Position numbers and translations under genes: made by a program. Below are positions 29,015-37,104 of a DNA stretch of 44,459 nucleotides, piece by piece. Under the pieces are notes generated by a model. It saw only the letters and a program-made list of their open reading frames with translations, was not told the DNA's origin and did no database searches. Source of the stretch: Bacteroidales bacterium (GTDB lineage Bacteria; Bacteroidota; Bacteroidia; Bacteroidales; UBA7960); NCBI GenBank assembly GCA_003552075.1, contig PUOJ01000049.1, forward strand, positions 1-44,459, written 5' to 3'. Position 1 is the stretch's first letter; each line of letters begins with the position of its first letter.

Positions 29015-30238
29015 ATGGAAGGTACTACCGGTAGCGGATATATCAGCTTTTCCAAGTCGTGGCATTTCAGTCCGCAGGAGGAAATGCTCGAGGTTAAAAA
29101 AAAGAAAAACAACCTGGTGATCGGGGTCCCGGTGGAAACCACACCCGATGAAAACCGCATTGCACTATGTCCGGAGGCGGCCTCGCTGCTTGCCCGTAAC
29201 GGGCACACCATCCTTTTTGAGTCAAAAGCCGGTGAAAGTGCATTTTTTACGGATGAAGAGTACCGTGAGGCTGGTTGCGACATCGTGTATTCAGCCAAAG
29301 AGGTCTTTAAGGCTGATATTCTGCTGAAAGTTTCGCCGCTCACCGACAAAGAGCTCGACTATGTGCGCCAGGGACAGGTGTTGTTTTCCACTGTTGCCCT
29401 GCCCATGCAAAAAGAGGAATATTTCCGGAAGCTGATGGCCAAAAAAGTGACGGCCATTGCATTTGAATACATCAAGGACAAGGCCAACACCTTTCCGCTC
29501 GTGCGCAGCATGAGTGAAATCGCTGGCAATACTGCAATCCTTATTGCATCTGAATACCTAAGTGACAAGACTTATGGTCAGGGCCGCATGTTTGGCGGCT
29601 TATCGGGCATCACGCCCACCGAGGTGGTGATCATTGGTGCCGGCACGGTGGGCGAATACGCTGTCAGGGCTGCCACGGGTCTTGGTGCCATTGTTAAAGT
29701 GTTTGATTCATCTGTATACAAACTGCGCCGGATGCAAAACAACCTGAGCACCAGGGTATATACCTCCATCATCCAGCCAAAGGTGCTGGCCAAGGCATTG
29801 AAAACAGCAGATGTGGCTATTGGAGCCGTTCATTCCTCCTGGGGTCGCACACCTGTCATTGTAAACGAAGAGATGGTCAGCACCATGAGAAAGGGAAGTG
29901 TCATCGTGGATGTAAGCATCGACCAGGGTGGATGTTTTGAAACCAGTACCATTACCACACATTCAGAACCGGTATTCAAAAAACTTGGCGTAACGCATTA
30001 CTGTGTGCCAAACATTGCCAGTCGCGTGCCCAATACGGCCTCTTGTGCTTTCAGCAACTTCTTTGCTCCGGTACTTTTAAACATCGGGGAGGAGGGGGGT
30101 GCCGAAAACATGCTGAAACGGGACCCCGGCGTGCGGCAGGGCGTGTATATATTCAATGGTACGGTAACCAATCAATATATTGGTGAGTTTTTCCGACTTC
30201 CTTACAAGGACATCGATCTGCTGATGGCTGCCTTTTAG
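29015..30238 (+). CDS. Alanine dehydrogenase family protein lacking the catalytic His
   Basis: A 407-residue member of the alanine dehydrogenase / PNT N-terminal family, with a family-specific leader of about 30 residues before the usual start. By hand alignment to Bacillus Ald, the substrate-binding Arg is kept (R48 in ENRIAL), as are the Lys (K105 in LLKVS), the nucleotide-binding GAGTVGEYA near residue 210, and the Asp in VDVSIDQGG. The active-site His of Ald (LHLA context) is replaced by Ala128 (VALP context). It could be an alanine dehydrogenase with altered chemistry or a different NAD enzyme. The start is the ATG that directly precedes the family's N-terminal leader. Confidence 0.85.
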   Translation: MEGTTGSGYISFSKSWHFSPQEEMLEVKKKKNNLVIGVPVETTPDENRIALCPEAASLLARNGHTILFESKAGESAFFTDEEYREAGCDIVYSAKEVFKADILLKVSPLTDKELDYVRQGQVLFSTVALPMQKEEYFRKLMAKKVTAIAFEYIKDKANTFPLVRSMSEIAGNTAILIASEYLSDKTYGQGRMFGGLSGITPTEVVIIGAGTVGEYAVRAATGLGAIVKVFDSSVYKLRRMQNNLSTRVYTSIIQPKVLAKALKTADVAIGAVHSSWGRTPVIVNEEMVSTMRKGSVIVDVSIDQGGCFETSTITTHSEPVFKKLGVTHYCVPNIASRVPNTASCAFSNFFAPVLLNIGEEGGAENMLKRDPGVRQGVYIFNGTVTNQYIGEFFRLPYKDIDLLMAAF

Positions 30239-30390
30239 TCTAAATGATTATGCGGGTATCAACAGGCTGTCTTGCCGTATGCGTTTACCTGGCCTGCATG
30301 ATCCATACCTACAAAAATAGCTGTCTCATAAGATTTGTAAAGCAGCTGAGAATTGAATTTTTGAAAGACTTTTCGGGTAGCAGTGCGAAT

Positions 30391-30429
30391 AAAAAGAGGG
30401 TGTCTCTGACTTTGGAGACACCCTCTTTT
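30391..30429 (-). terminator. Terminator of tRNA-Lys
   Basis: A perfect 15-bp inverted repeat (30392-30406 with 30415-30429) with an eight-base loop. On the minus strand it ends in TTTT and lies two bases past the tRNA. The other arm gives TTTT on the plus strand, so it may also stop transcripts from the ald side. Confidence 0.9.
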
Positions 30430-30430
30430 G

Positions 30431-30503
30431 TGACTTGGCTGGGGCTCGAACCCAGGACCCCATCCTTAAAAGGGACGTGCTCTACCAGCTGAGCTACCAA
30501 GTC
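30431..30503 (-). tRNA. tRNA-Lys (anticodon UUU)
   Basis: Read on the minus strand: acceptor GACTTGG pairs with CCAAGTC, the D arm GCTC/GAGC is intact, the anticodon stem CGTCC/GGATG holds loop CTTTTAA with anticodon TTT, and the T stem CTGGG/CCCAG encloses TTCGAGC. Discriminator is A; CCA is not encoded. Confidence 0.95.
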
Positions 30504-30547
30504 ATCCTTGCAAATAAAACAGGCCGATGTGTCTGTTTTTGCGGTGG

Positions 30548-30578
30548 CAAAGATAAGTCCAAAAATGAAAATAGCAAA
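30548..30578 (-). promoter_or_regulatory. Promoter of tRNA-Lys
   Basis: On the minus strand TTTG (30575-30578) is followed by exactly 19 bases and then TATCTTTG (30548-30555), a complete match to the Bacteroidota promoter consensus. The tRNA starts about 45 bases downstream, so a short leader would be removed. Confidence 0.8.
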
Positions 30579-30618
30579 AAAAAGCAGTGTTTTTTCTTCA
30601 CAAAGCCCCCAAAAAGCA

Positions 30619-31785
30619 CTATTTCAGGACCGGATGCCGCTCGAAACTGGCCTGTCGATCAAAAAGGTGGCGATAGGTGATCAGCGTAAACCTTCTTTTT
30701 GCCTGGATATGTTCCACTATCCGGATCATTTTCGGATTGAAGTCGCCGAGCCAGGTGATATACATTCCACTGTAGTAGTTTTTTCTGGATACGATCTGCT
30801 GTAATGACATAATCAGCGCGCTTTCCAGTCCGCGGTGCTGGTATTCCGGAACGATGCCGAAAACCAGGCCATAGATGGTGCGGCATTTGCCTCGCCAGCG
30901 GTGGTAAAGGAACTTAAGCTTTCCCAGGATATCCAGTTTGCCGTTCACGTAGCGGAATAATTCATTCAGTTCAGGGATGCTGATGATAAAAGCCACTGGC
31001 TTGTCCTCGTGGTAGCCAAAAACGACCAGTTCTTCATCGATCACCGCCTTCATCGACTGGAAGGTTTGCAAGGCTTGTGTCTTTGTCATGGGGGTAAAGT
31101 TTTTATGCGCCTCACCCCAGGCCTTGTTGTAGATGGTCATGAAATCTTCTGCATATTTTCCAATATGCTTGATTTTCATGTGTTCAAAATGATAACCTTG
31201 TGTTTCAGTCAGTCGTTGAAACTTCTTTTTCAGAATGGCCGGCAGTTCGGTGTCAGTAGGTGCGTAATATACATATTGTTCATAATAGTTCCTGAAACCA
31301 TAGCTTTCAAAAAGGTGCCGGTAATAAGGAGGCTGGTAGTTCATGAGATAAGGGGGGCGCCACCGGTGTCCGTCGACCAGCAAACCCCAGAATCGTTCTT
31401 TTTCCCCAAAGTTGATGGGGCCGTCCATGGCTTCCATCCCCCGCTGCATAAGCCAATCTTTGCAGGTGTCGAAAAGCAGAAATGCCGCCTTTTCATCATC
31501 GATGCATTCAAAAAAGCCCATCCCCCCGGTGGGCTGCTTTTCCTTGGCTGAACGGGTGTAGTCTATAAATGCGGCTACGCGCCCCAGCGGATTGCCATGC
31601 GCATCCCGCAATATCCACCTGATGGCTTCTCCTTTTTCGAAACGGGCGTTTGCCGAAGGATCAAAAACGGCTTCTATGTCTTTTTCAAGATGTGGAATCC
31701 AATTGGAATCTTCTGCGTATATCCTGCGGGGCACGCGGTGAAAGTCACGGATTGTCCTTCGGTCGTTTACTTCAATGAGTTGCAT
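30619..31785 (-). CDS. GNAT-fold acyltransferase-like protein (YghO-like)
   Basis: A 388-residue protein resembling the YghO-type group of GNAT-superfamily proteins. The C-terminal part shows an acetyl-CoA site-like stretch, GIVPEYQHRGLESALI, near residue 325, in the place of the GNAT motif A. The N-terminal part has the group's features DSNWIPHL, GPINFGEKERFWGLLVDG and NYQPPYY. The substrate is unknown. Its start codon lies ten bases from an octamer repeat patch, so the leader of its mRNA would consist largely of that repeat. Confidence 0.75.
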   Translation of the reverse strand: MQLIEVNDRRTIRDFHRVPRRIYAEDSNWIPHLEKDIEAVFDPSANARFEKGEAIRWILRDAHGNPLGRVAAFIDYTRSAKEKQPTGGMGFFECIDDEKAAFLLFDTCKDWLMQRGMEAMDGPINFGEKERFWGLLVDGHRWRPPYLMNYQPPYYRHLFESYGFRNYYEQYVYYAPTDTELPAILKKKFQRLTETQGYHFEHMKIKHIGKYAEDFMTIYNKAWGEAHKNFTPMTKTQALQTFQSMKAVIDEELVVFGYHEDKPVAFIISIPELNELFRYVNGKLDILGKLKFLYHRWRGKCRTIYGLVFGIVPEYQHRGLESALIMSLQQIVSRKNYYSGMYITWLGDFNPKMIRIVEHIQAKRRFTLITYRHLFDRQASFERHPVLK

Positions 31786-31794
31786 GGTTGAAAT

Positions 31795-31829
31795 GTCAAA
31801 AAGTCGAAATGTCTAAAAGTCTAAAAGTC
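31795..31829. repeat. Octamer tandem repeat patch, GTCnAAAn
   Basis: Four units of 8 bp (GTCAAAAA, GTCGAAAT, GTCTAAAA, GTCTAAAA) plus a final GTC. It stands ten bases upstream of the GNAT-like gene on the minus strand. The same unit recurs at 31940, 39792, 40510 and 40647. Confidence 0.85.
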
Positions 31830-31895
31830 CCCGGATGCCGACGGGGCAAAGGGTAGCTTGGCAATTTGTTTGCAAGCAAAAATAATGAATTTGCT

Positions 31896-31903
31896 TATCT
31901 TTA
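31896..31903 (+). promoter_or_regulatory. Candidate -7 box of the SDR gene
   Basis: TATCTTTA matches seven of eight positions of TAnnTTTG, and TTTG at 31869-31872 stands 23 bases upstream, slightly farther than usual. It lies between two octamer repeat patches. Confidence 0.4.
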
Positions 31904-31939
31904 TGGGGCATTCATGCGGCCATGAACTACTAAATTATT

Positions 31940-31971
31940 GACATTTCGAATTTCAGACATTATGACATCAA
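31940..31971. repeat. Degenerate octamer patch running into the SDR start
   Basis: Four 8-bp steps (GACATTTC, GAATTTCA, GACATTAT, GACATCAA). The first is the reverse complement of the GAAATGTC phase of the family at 31795 and 39792. The array includes the ATG at 31962 and ends where the next ATG (31971) begins. Confidence 0.6.
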
Positions 31972-32777
31972 TGCATATGAAGGACAAAGTGATCATCATC
32001 ACCGGTGCATCATCGGGCATTGGCAGGGCCTTGGTACTTGAAGCCTTCCGCCGTGGGGCGCGTGTGGTACTTGCGGCGAGAAATGCGGAGGGCATGCAGG
32101 AGATTGTAAAGGGAGTGCCCCCGGAAAAATATCTCGTCGTACCAACGGATGTGGCCATTGAGGAGGATTGCCGGAAGCTGGCAGATGCCGCCGTGGCCAG
32201 GTTCGGGGGTATTGACGTGCTCATCAACAATGCGGGCATCTCCATGCGTGCCCTTTTTTCGGAGACGCGGCCGGAAGTATTGGAAAAGCTGATGAATATC
32301 AATTTCTGGGGTGCAGTTTACTGTACGCGGCATGCCCTTCCCTGGTTGCTGAAATCGCAGGGCAGCCTCGCAGGTGTCAGTTCCATCGCCGGCTATAAGG
32401 GACTGCCTGCCCGCAGTGGGTATAGCGCCTCCAAGTTTGCCCTGCAGGGCTTCCTGGAGAGTGTAAGGGTGGAAAACCTGAAGAACGGCTTGCATGTGCT
32501 GATCGCCTGCCCAGGCTTTACGGCTTCCGGCATAAGAAGGACGGCCCTTTCCAAAGATGGTACTGCGCAAGGTGAGTCGCCACGGGACGAAGAGCGCATG
32601 ATGCCGGCAGAAACCGTAGCCAGCCATGTCATCAACGCCATCATCCGCAGAAAAAGAACCCTGATCCTTACACGACAGGGTAAGTTGACCGTCCTGTTGA
32701 ACAAGTTCTTCCCTTCCTGGACCGATAAACTGGTGTATCAACACATGGCCAGGGAACCGGATTCTCCTTTTAAGTAG
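31962..32777 (+). CDS. Short-chain dehydrogenase/reductase
   Basis: An NAD(P)-dependent oxidoreductase of the classical SDR type. Numbered from ATG 31962, the cofactor motif TGASSGIG is at 15-22, NNAG at 89-92, the catalytic Ser in GVSSIAG near 140 and YSASK (Tyr154, Lys158) as expected. The C terminus is basic and ends without a membrane segment. Three in-frame ATGs compete (31962, 31971, 31977); the last gives MKDKVIIITG, the family's usual beginning, while the first two lie in or at the edge of a repeat patch. The substrate is unknown. Confidence 0.88.
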   Translation: MTSMHMKDKVIIITGASSGIGRALVLEAFRRGARVVLAARNAEGMQEIVKGVPPEKYLVVPTDVAIEEDCRKLADAAVARFGGIDVLINNAGISMRALFSETRPEVLEKLMNINFWGAVYCTRHALPWLLKSQGSLAGVSSIAGYKGLPARSGYSASKFALQGFLESVRVENLKNGLHVLIACPGFTASGIRRTALSKDGTAQGESPRDEERMMPAETVASHVINAIIRRKRTLILTRQGKLTVLLNKFFPSWTDKLVYQHMAREPDSPFK

Positions 32778-32811
32778 CTTCTTTAATCATGGGTGCGGGC
32801 GAATTAATCCA

Positions 32812-32965
32812 TATATTTGCACACCAACCGAATATCAAAAAAGCAGGTCATCCGAACCAGGTTATGTCAACGGATTAAAAAACAGAAAGATGATTCTGTC
32901 ATGGTGAGTTTGGCTTCGCCGCACGCTCAAAGTGCCCGGTTTATATGACCGGATTTATTTAATCA
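32812..32965 (+). ncRNA. Possible small RNA or structured leader upstream of an unknown gene
   Basis: A perfect -7 box TATATTTG (32812-32819), of the kind that precedes the two plus-strand tRNAs here, is followed by about 140 bases that fold into several short hairpins: ACAGAA/TTCTGT (32882-32899), GGC/GCC (32912-32920), GCAC/GTGC (32921-32935) and CCGGT/ACCGG (32936-32952), the last followed by ATTTATTT. No known RNA family was recognised. It may instead be the leader of the gene at 32982. No -33 TTTG is at the right spacing. Confidence 0.3.
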
Positions 32966-32981
32966 TAAACACATCAATGCC

Positions 32982-33443
32982 ATGAAGAAAATTACAGAAA
33001 TTAAACCCTTGAAGGGCTTTGGTCCCTTAAAATTTGGCGCTACGCAACAGGAAGTTGAAAAGACATTGGGTAAGCCTGAGGAGACGGAAGTCATTGACAT
33101 GGAGGGTGATATCCAAGAGGTAGAGGTTTGGAGCTACTGGGAGGATGGCCATGCCGTTTATTTTGAAAAAGCGCTTGACAACCTTTGCACCAACTTCGAA
33201 ACGGACCATCCGGATGCAAGCCTGTTTGGGCAAAAAGTTTTTGAACTGGACAAGGATGGCATCATCAAACTGATGGAGGAGCATGCATTTGAATCGCATG
33301 AAGTGGAGGAAGACAAGGACCTGGATGAGCTGATCCTGTTTTTCCATGACGCCCACATGCAGTTTGTCTTTGAAAAGGAGCAGCTTGTGTTGGTCAGCTG
33401 GGCAGTTGCCATGGATGATGAAGAAGAAGTGGAATGGCCATAA
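32982..33443 (+). CDS. Unknown small acidic protein
   Basis: A 153-residue acidic protein that I do not recognise. It has no signal peptide or membrane segment, so it is probably cytoplasmic. The N terminus contains LKFGATQQEVEKTLGKPEE, a segment reminiscent of the helix-turn pattern FGxxxxEVxxxLGxP in several small conserved proteins, and two similar halves may be present (FGATQQEVEKTLG and KDGIIKLMEEHAFE), though this is weak. It ends in an acidic DDEEEVEWP tail. manA starts 17 bases past the stop and may be cotranscribed. The gap before it is 204 bases and may hold an RNA (see 32812-32965). Confidence 0.7.
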   Translation: MKKITEIKPLKGFGPLKFGATQQEVEKTLGKPEETEVIDMEGDIQEVEVWSYWEDGHAVYFEKALDNLCTNFETDHPDASLFGQKVFELDKDGIIKLMEEHAFESHEVEEDKDLDELILFFHDAHMQFVFEKEQLVLVSWAVAMDDEEEVEWP

Positions 33444-33459
33444 ACTGTTATTATATCAT

Positions 33460-34440
33460 ATGTACACACTGTATCCGATGAAATTTACTCCGATCCTGCA
33501 GGAGAAGGTTTGGGGCGGCAGGAAGCTCAATGCACTGCTTGGCAAGGATTTTGACCCGCTCCCCAATTGTGGCGAAAGTTGGGAGATATCCGGCATGCCT
33601 GGTAATGTTTCCGTGGTGAGAAATGGCTTTCTGGAGGGCAATGAGCTCCCTGAATTGATCGAGGTATATATGGGTGAGATGGTTGGGGAGGCTGTTTTTG
33701 ATCGGTTTGGCGCCACTTTCCCCTTGCTTATCAAGTTTCTGGATACTGATGATGACCTTTCCATCCAGGTGCATCCCGGAGATGCCATGGCCATGGAACG
33801 GCATCATAGCAAGGGCAAAGCGGAGATGTGGTATGTGGTGGATGCGGAGCCCGGTGCAGAGATCATGCTGGGCTTTCGCAAAGATGTCACGCCAGGGCTT
33901 TTTCGGGAAAAATTGATGGATAAGTCGCTGAAAGAGTTGCTGAATGTTTATCCGGCAAATCCAGGGGATGTCTTTCATATTCCTACCGGGCAGGTGCATG
34001 CCATTGGAAAAGGGGTTACCCTTTGTGAGATCCAGCAGGCATCGGACATCACTTATCGCGTGTATGATTGGGACCGGCCCGGCATCGATGGCAATCCCAG
34101 GAAACTGCACCTCGAAGAAGCCATGGAAGTGATCGATTTTTCTCCTAGGGAAGGCCAGGTGGCCTATCAAATCAGAAAAAATCTGCCTGTTGAACTGGTC
34201 AGCTCTCCGGAGTTTACTACCCGCCTGTTGTTGTTTGACCAGAAAATCAATCAGGAATATGTGTTTGTGGACTCCTTCGTGATTTACGTTTGTTTGAAAG
34301 GCCGGTTCACCATCAACTATGCCGGTGGCTCCGTCCAGGCGGCTGCCGGGGAATGCCTGCTAATCCCTGCAGAGATCAATAATCTGAGCCTGGAACCTGA
34401 AGACAGCTGCCAGATACTTGAAATCTATGTGGTATGTTGA
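33460..34440 (+). CDS. manA: Mannose-6-phosphate isomerase, class I
   Basis: Zinc enzyme interconverting mannose-6-phosphate and fructose-6-phosphate, feeding GDP-mannose and so polysaccharide synthesis. Metal ligands are visible in SIQVHPGD near residue 105, in KAEMWYVVD and in PTGQVHAIG near 184. The DITYRVYDWDRPG segment is typical of the short, roughly 320-residue Gram-positive and Bacteroidota form. The start ATG 33460 (MYTLYPMKFTP) is chosen because family members begin with xxYPxKFxPI; the frame extends further upstream but overlaps the preceding gene. Confidence 0.93.
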   Translation: MYTLYPMKFTPILQEKVWGGRKLNALLGKDFDPLPNCGESWEISGMPGNVSVVRNGFLEGNELPELIEVYMGEMVGEAVFDRFGATFPLLIKFLDTDDDLSIQVHPGDAMAMERHHSKGKAEMWYVVDAEPGAEIMLGFRKDVTPGLFREKLMDKSLKELLNVYPANPGDVFHIPTGQVHAIGKGVTLCEIQQASDITYRVYDWDRPGIDGNPRKLHLEEAMEVIDFSPREGQVAYQIRKNLPVELVSSPEFTTRLLLFDQKINQEYVFVDSFVIYVCLKGRFTINYAGGSVQAAAGECLLIPAEINNLSLEPEDSCQILEIYVVC

Positions 34441-34639
34441 GGCAATCTCCGTCTGACCTGTCCTGAATTTTGTTTACAAAAAGTGTAAACCTGTTTAACC
34501 TGTATTATTCATGCAGGTGCAGGGCGCGCCACAATGAAACCGGCATGGCTTGGCTCATTTTCTACCTGTAGCTTTCTGCCCGCGTGAAATCCCGGAGCAG
34601 GAAGCCAGCTTCCGGACTCAAGCAAACGCCTGGATCAAG

Positions 34640-35536
34640 TTAACTGGTATCATACCAGTGAAGATGGCAGAGTTTGTACAGGTCGAAAACCCACATCCGG
34701 GGAGCTTTCCCTTTAAGGTTTTTTTCCGACATCATCCTGACCCTTGGGGCAGATTGTTTTAGTGGCCAGAAAAGTCTGTAGCTCTTGTACCGCAGGTAGT
34801 TTTCAAGAATGGTCACCATTTGGGCATATTCCATGTCGTGGCCGGTCATATGCCAGGATTTCATCAGGTTGATGATGCTTTCCCTGCTTTTTTTCAGGAA
34901 GCTGTCTGCATCTTCCAGTCCTGCATGAAGCAGGGGGTTTTCAATATGGTTTATGGGGATGTGGTTCTTTTTTAATTCATAACCAAACATGGTGTCTTCA
35001 TGGCCGTAACCTTGCAGGTTTTCATGAAACCGGATATCCTGCATTACCTCCCTGGCGATCATGAAATTGCTTGTCATGAAAGAATGATACGGCCTCTTTT
35101 GCCGGCCAAGGGCACTTCTGACCTCCCTGTTTGAGCCAACTGTCCAATGCAGCAGGTATTTTTGTTCTGCAGGCCTGGTGTCATATATATGTCCGCCGCA
35201 TACTACATGGGACTTATTCATTTGTTGAGCATACAATGCGAGATAATCCTCATGGGTGACAAGGGTGTCACAGTCCATAAAGAGGACGTGGGACCCCTTG
35301 GCCTTGTCTGCGAGTACGTTTCTTATCCGGCTTCTTCCCACGTTGCGGGTCAGCTCCTCATAGTGTATTCCCGTTTCTCCGTCCAGTTTCCTGTTGAGCT
35401 TTTGGTATGCAGGTGCCGACGCATCGTCAAGCAAAATTAGCTCTGCATCCGTTTCCAGTTGATTGGCTTGTCTTTGCAGGGTTTTTGCCAATTTTCTGAC
35501 GTCGCAGTTATATATGGGGATGCAGATGCTTAACAT
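34640..35536 (-). CDS. Family 2 glycosyltransferase
   Basis: A cytoplasmic or membrane-associated sugar transferase with a GT-A fold. The N-terminal nucleotide-binding start is MLSICIPIYNCD and the metal-binding motif is the DCD of LFMDCDTLV (about 88-90). The acceptor side has GYGHEDTMFGYELKK near 185, corresponding to the ED motif of the family. It is 298 residues and lies 24 bases after the trkA stop on the same strand. The donor sugar and acceptor are unknown. Confidence 0.88.
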   Translation of the reverse strand: MLSICIPIYNCDVRKLAKTLQRQANQLETDAELILLDDASAPAYQKLNRKLDGETGIHYEELTRNVGRSRIRNVLADKAKGSHVLFMDCDTLVTHEDYLALYAQQMNKSHVVCGGHIYDTRPAEQKYLLHWTVGSNREVRSALGRQKRPYHSFMTSNFMIAREVMQDIRFHENLQGYGHEDTMFGYELKKNHIPINHIENPLLHAGLEDADSFLKKSRESIINLMKSWHMTGHDMEYAQMVTILENYLRYKSYRLFWPLKQSAPRVRMMSEKNLKGKAPRMWVFDLYKLCHLHWYDTS

Positions 35537-35560
35537 AGGGAGATTTCAGGTTGTTGGTGT

Positions 35561-36910
35561 TCACGATTTGCTTTTGAACATCTTGTCGACACCATCGAAG
35601 GCGTCAGGCAGTGCAAACACCACCACCTTGTCGCCAGGCTGTATCTGCATGTCGCCCCGCGCGATGTACCCTTCATTGTCGCGAATGACACCGCCAATGA
35701 TGGCGTCACGCGGAAAGTTCAGGCGACGTATGTTTTTTTTCGTCACGGGAGACCCTTCCGCCGCCAGGAATTCAAAGACTTCTGCATCCACACTGGTGAG
35801 GCACTTTGTGGAGACCACATTTGCAGTCATGGTGAAACGAATGATATAGCTGGCGGTGGCCAGCTTTTTGTTGATGATGGTGTCAATGCCCACACTTTGT
35901 GATATCTCAATAAAGTCAATGTTTTCTACCAGGGCGATCGTTTTCTTCACCCCATAGCGCTTGGCAAGCAAACAGGTGAGGATATTGGTTTCCGAGTTGT
36001 TGGTCACCGCCACGAAAGCATCCATGGAGGAGACACTTTCGCTCTCGAGCAGGTTGATGTCCCTTGCATCCCCATTGATTACAAGGGTAGAGCGCAATTG
36101 GTCTGAGAGTTCATTTGCCCGCTCCACGTTTATGTCGAAGAGTTTCACGCTGAAATCTTTTTCGAGCGATGCGGCAGCCTGGCTGCCCACTGCGCCACCA
36201 CCCACGATCATCACGTTATTGATTTCGAAGCGTTTTTTGCCACCCAACTCCAGGAGGTGGTCGATGCCTTTCGGTTTGGTCACCACATAGGCCAGGTCGT
36301 CCACCTGGAAACGGTCATCGCCCCTTGGAATGATGGTTTTTGCCCGCCGGTGAATGGAAACCGCCCGGAAATTCAATTGTTCATATTCTTTGGCTATCTC
36401 ACGAAGGGTTTTGCCAATCACTGGCGCGCCGGCCTCCAGCTTCACCAGCATGAGGGATAGCTTGTGGTCGGTGAAATCAAAAATCTCTGCAGCAGCCGTA
36501 TTGGTCAGCAGGTTCGCGATCTCTTTTGCTGCGATGAGCTCGGGAGAAACCAGGTAGTCAATTCCCAGGTCTTTGTAATGCCTTTTGCACTCCTGGGTAA
36601 GGTATTCGGGTTCATTGACCTTTGCAATGCATTTTTTTGCCCCCAGGCGCTTGGCAAGCAAGGCAGTGAGCAGGTTTAACCTTCCGTCATTATGTGCACT
36701 GATAACCAGTTCTGTCCGCCGCACATCCGCATTTTTCAACACCTGTATGGAGGTCGAGTCTCCTACAATGGTGAGCAGGTCAGAGTAGGACTCAATGACC
36801 TTGAGCAGGTCTTTGTTCGGTGCCACCAGGGTCACGTCATGGTTTTCACCCGACAAAAGCTCAGCAAGGTGCAGCGCAACCTGGCTGTCACCTGTGATCA
36901 GAATATTCAT
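35561..36910 (-). CDS. trkA: Trk system potassium uptake regulator TrkA
   Basis: Cytoplasmic nucleotide-binding regulator of a Trk-type potassium channel. The 449 residues form two RCK halves, each with an N-type Rossmann domain and a C-type ligand domain. The second Rossmann domain keeps a good glycine motif (VGGGAVGSQ, near 236), while the first reads ITGDSQVALHLAELL, in which the second and third glycines of GxGxxG are missing. No trkH is in the window. On the minus strand a full -7 box TATATTTG (36932-36939) lies 22 bases before the start. Confidence 0.93.
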   Translation of the reverse strand: MNILITGDSQVALHLAELLSGENHDVTLVAPNKDLLKVIESYSDLLTIVGDSTSIQVLKNADVRRTELVISAHNDGRLNLLTALLAKRLGAKKCIAKVNEPEYLTQECKRHYKDLGIDYLVSPELIAAKEIANLLTNTAAAEIFDFTDHKLSLMLVKLEAGAPVIGKTLREIAKEYEQLNFRAVSIHRRAKTIIPRGDDRFQVDDLAYVVTKPKGIDHLLELGGKKRFEINNVMIVGGGAVGSQAAASLEKDFSVKLFDINVERANELSDQLRSTLVINGDARDINLLESESVSSMDAFVAVTNNSETNILTCLLAKRYGVKKTIALVENIDFIEISQSVGIDTIINKKLATASYIIRFTMTANVVSTKCLTSVDAEVFEFLAAEGSPVTKKNIRRLNFPRDAIIGGVIRDNEGYIARGDMQIQPGDKVVVFALPDAFDGVDKMFKSKS

Positions 36911-36931
36911 TGCTTAGTCTATTTTAAAAGC

Positions 36932-36939
36932 AAATATAC
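36932..36939 (-). promoter_or_regulatory. -7 box of trkA
   Basis: TATATTTG on the minus strand fully matches TAnnTTTG, 22 bases before the trkA start. No TTTG is found 19-21 bases further upstream. Confidence 0.5.
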
Positions 36940-37104
36940 TACCTTTTACATAATCCATGACCATAATGCCGCGGTGAAAAATACCGGTGCCGCTTGCAGT
37001 TACTGCGACTCCAATGGTCGCAGGCGGATATGATCAAATCCCCTGCGGATAAACTATAAACCCGGATGGTTCCTTGTAAAGTACCGGTAATTTGGAAGCG
37101 GCTG

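Noticed and set aside
30309-30500. Minus-strand open frame beginning MVAQLVEHVPFKDG
   Set aside because: It is the translation of tRNA-Lys and its terminator, a familiar false protein.
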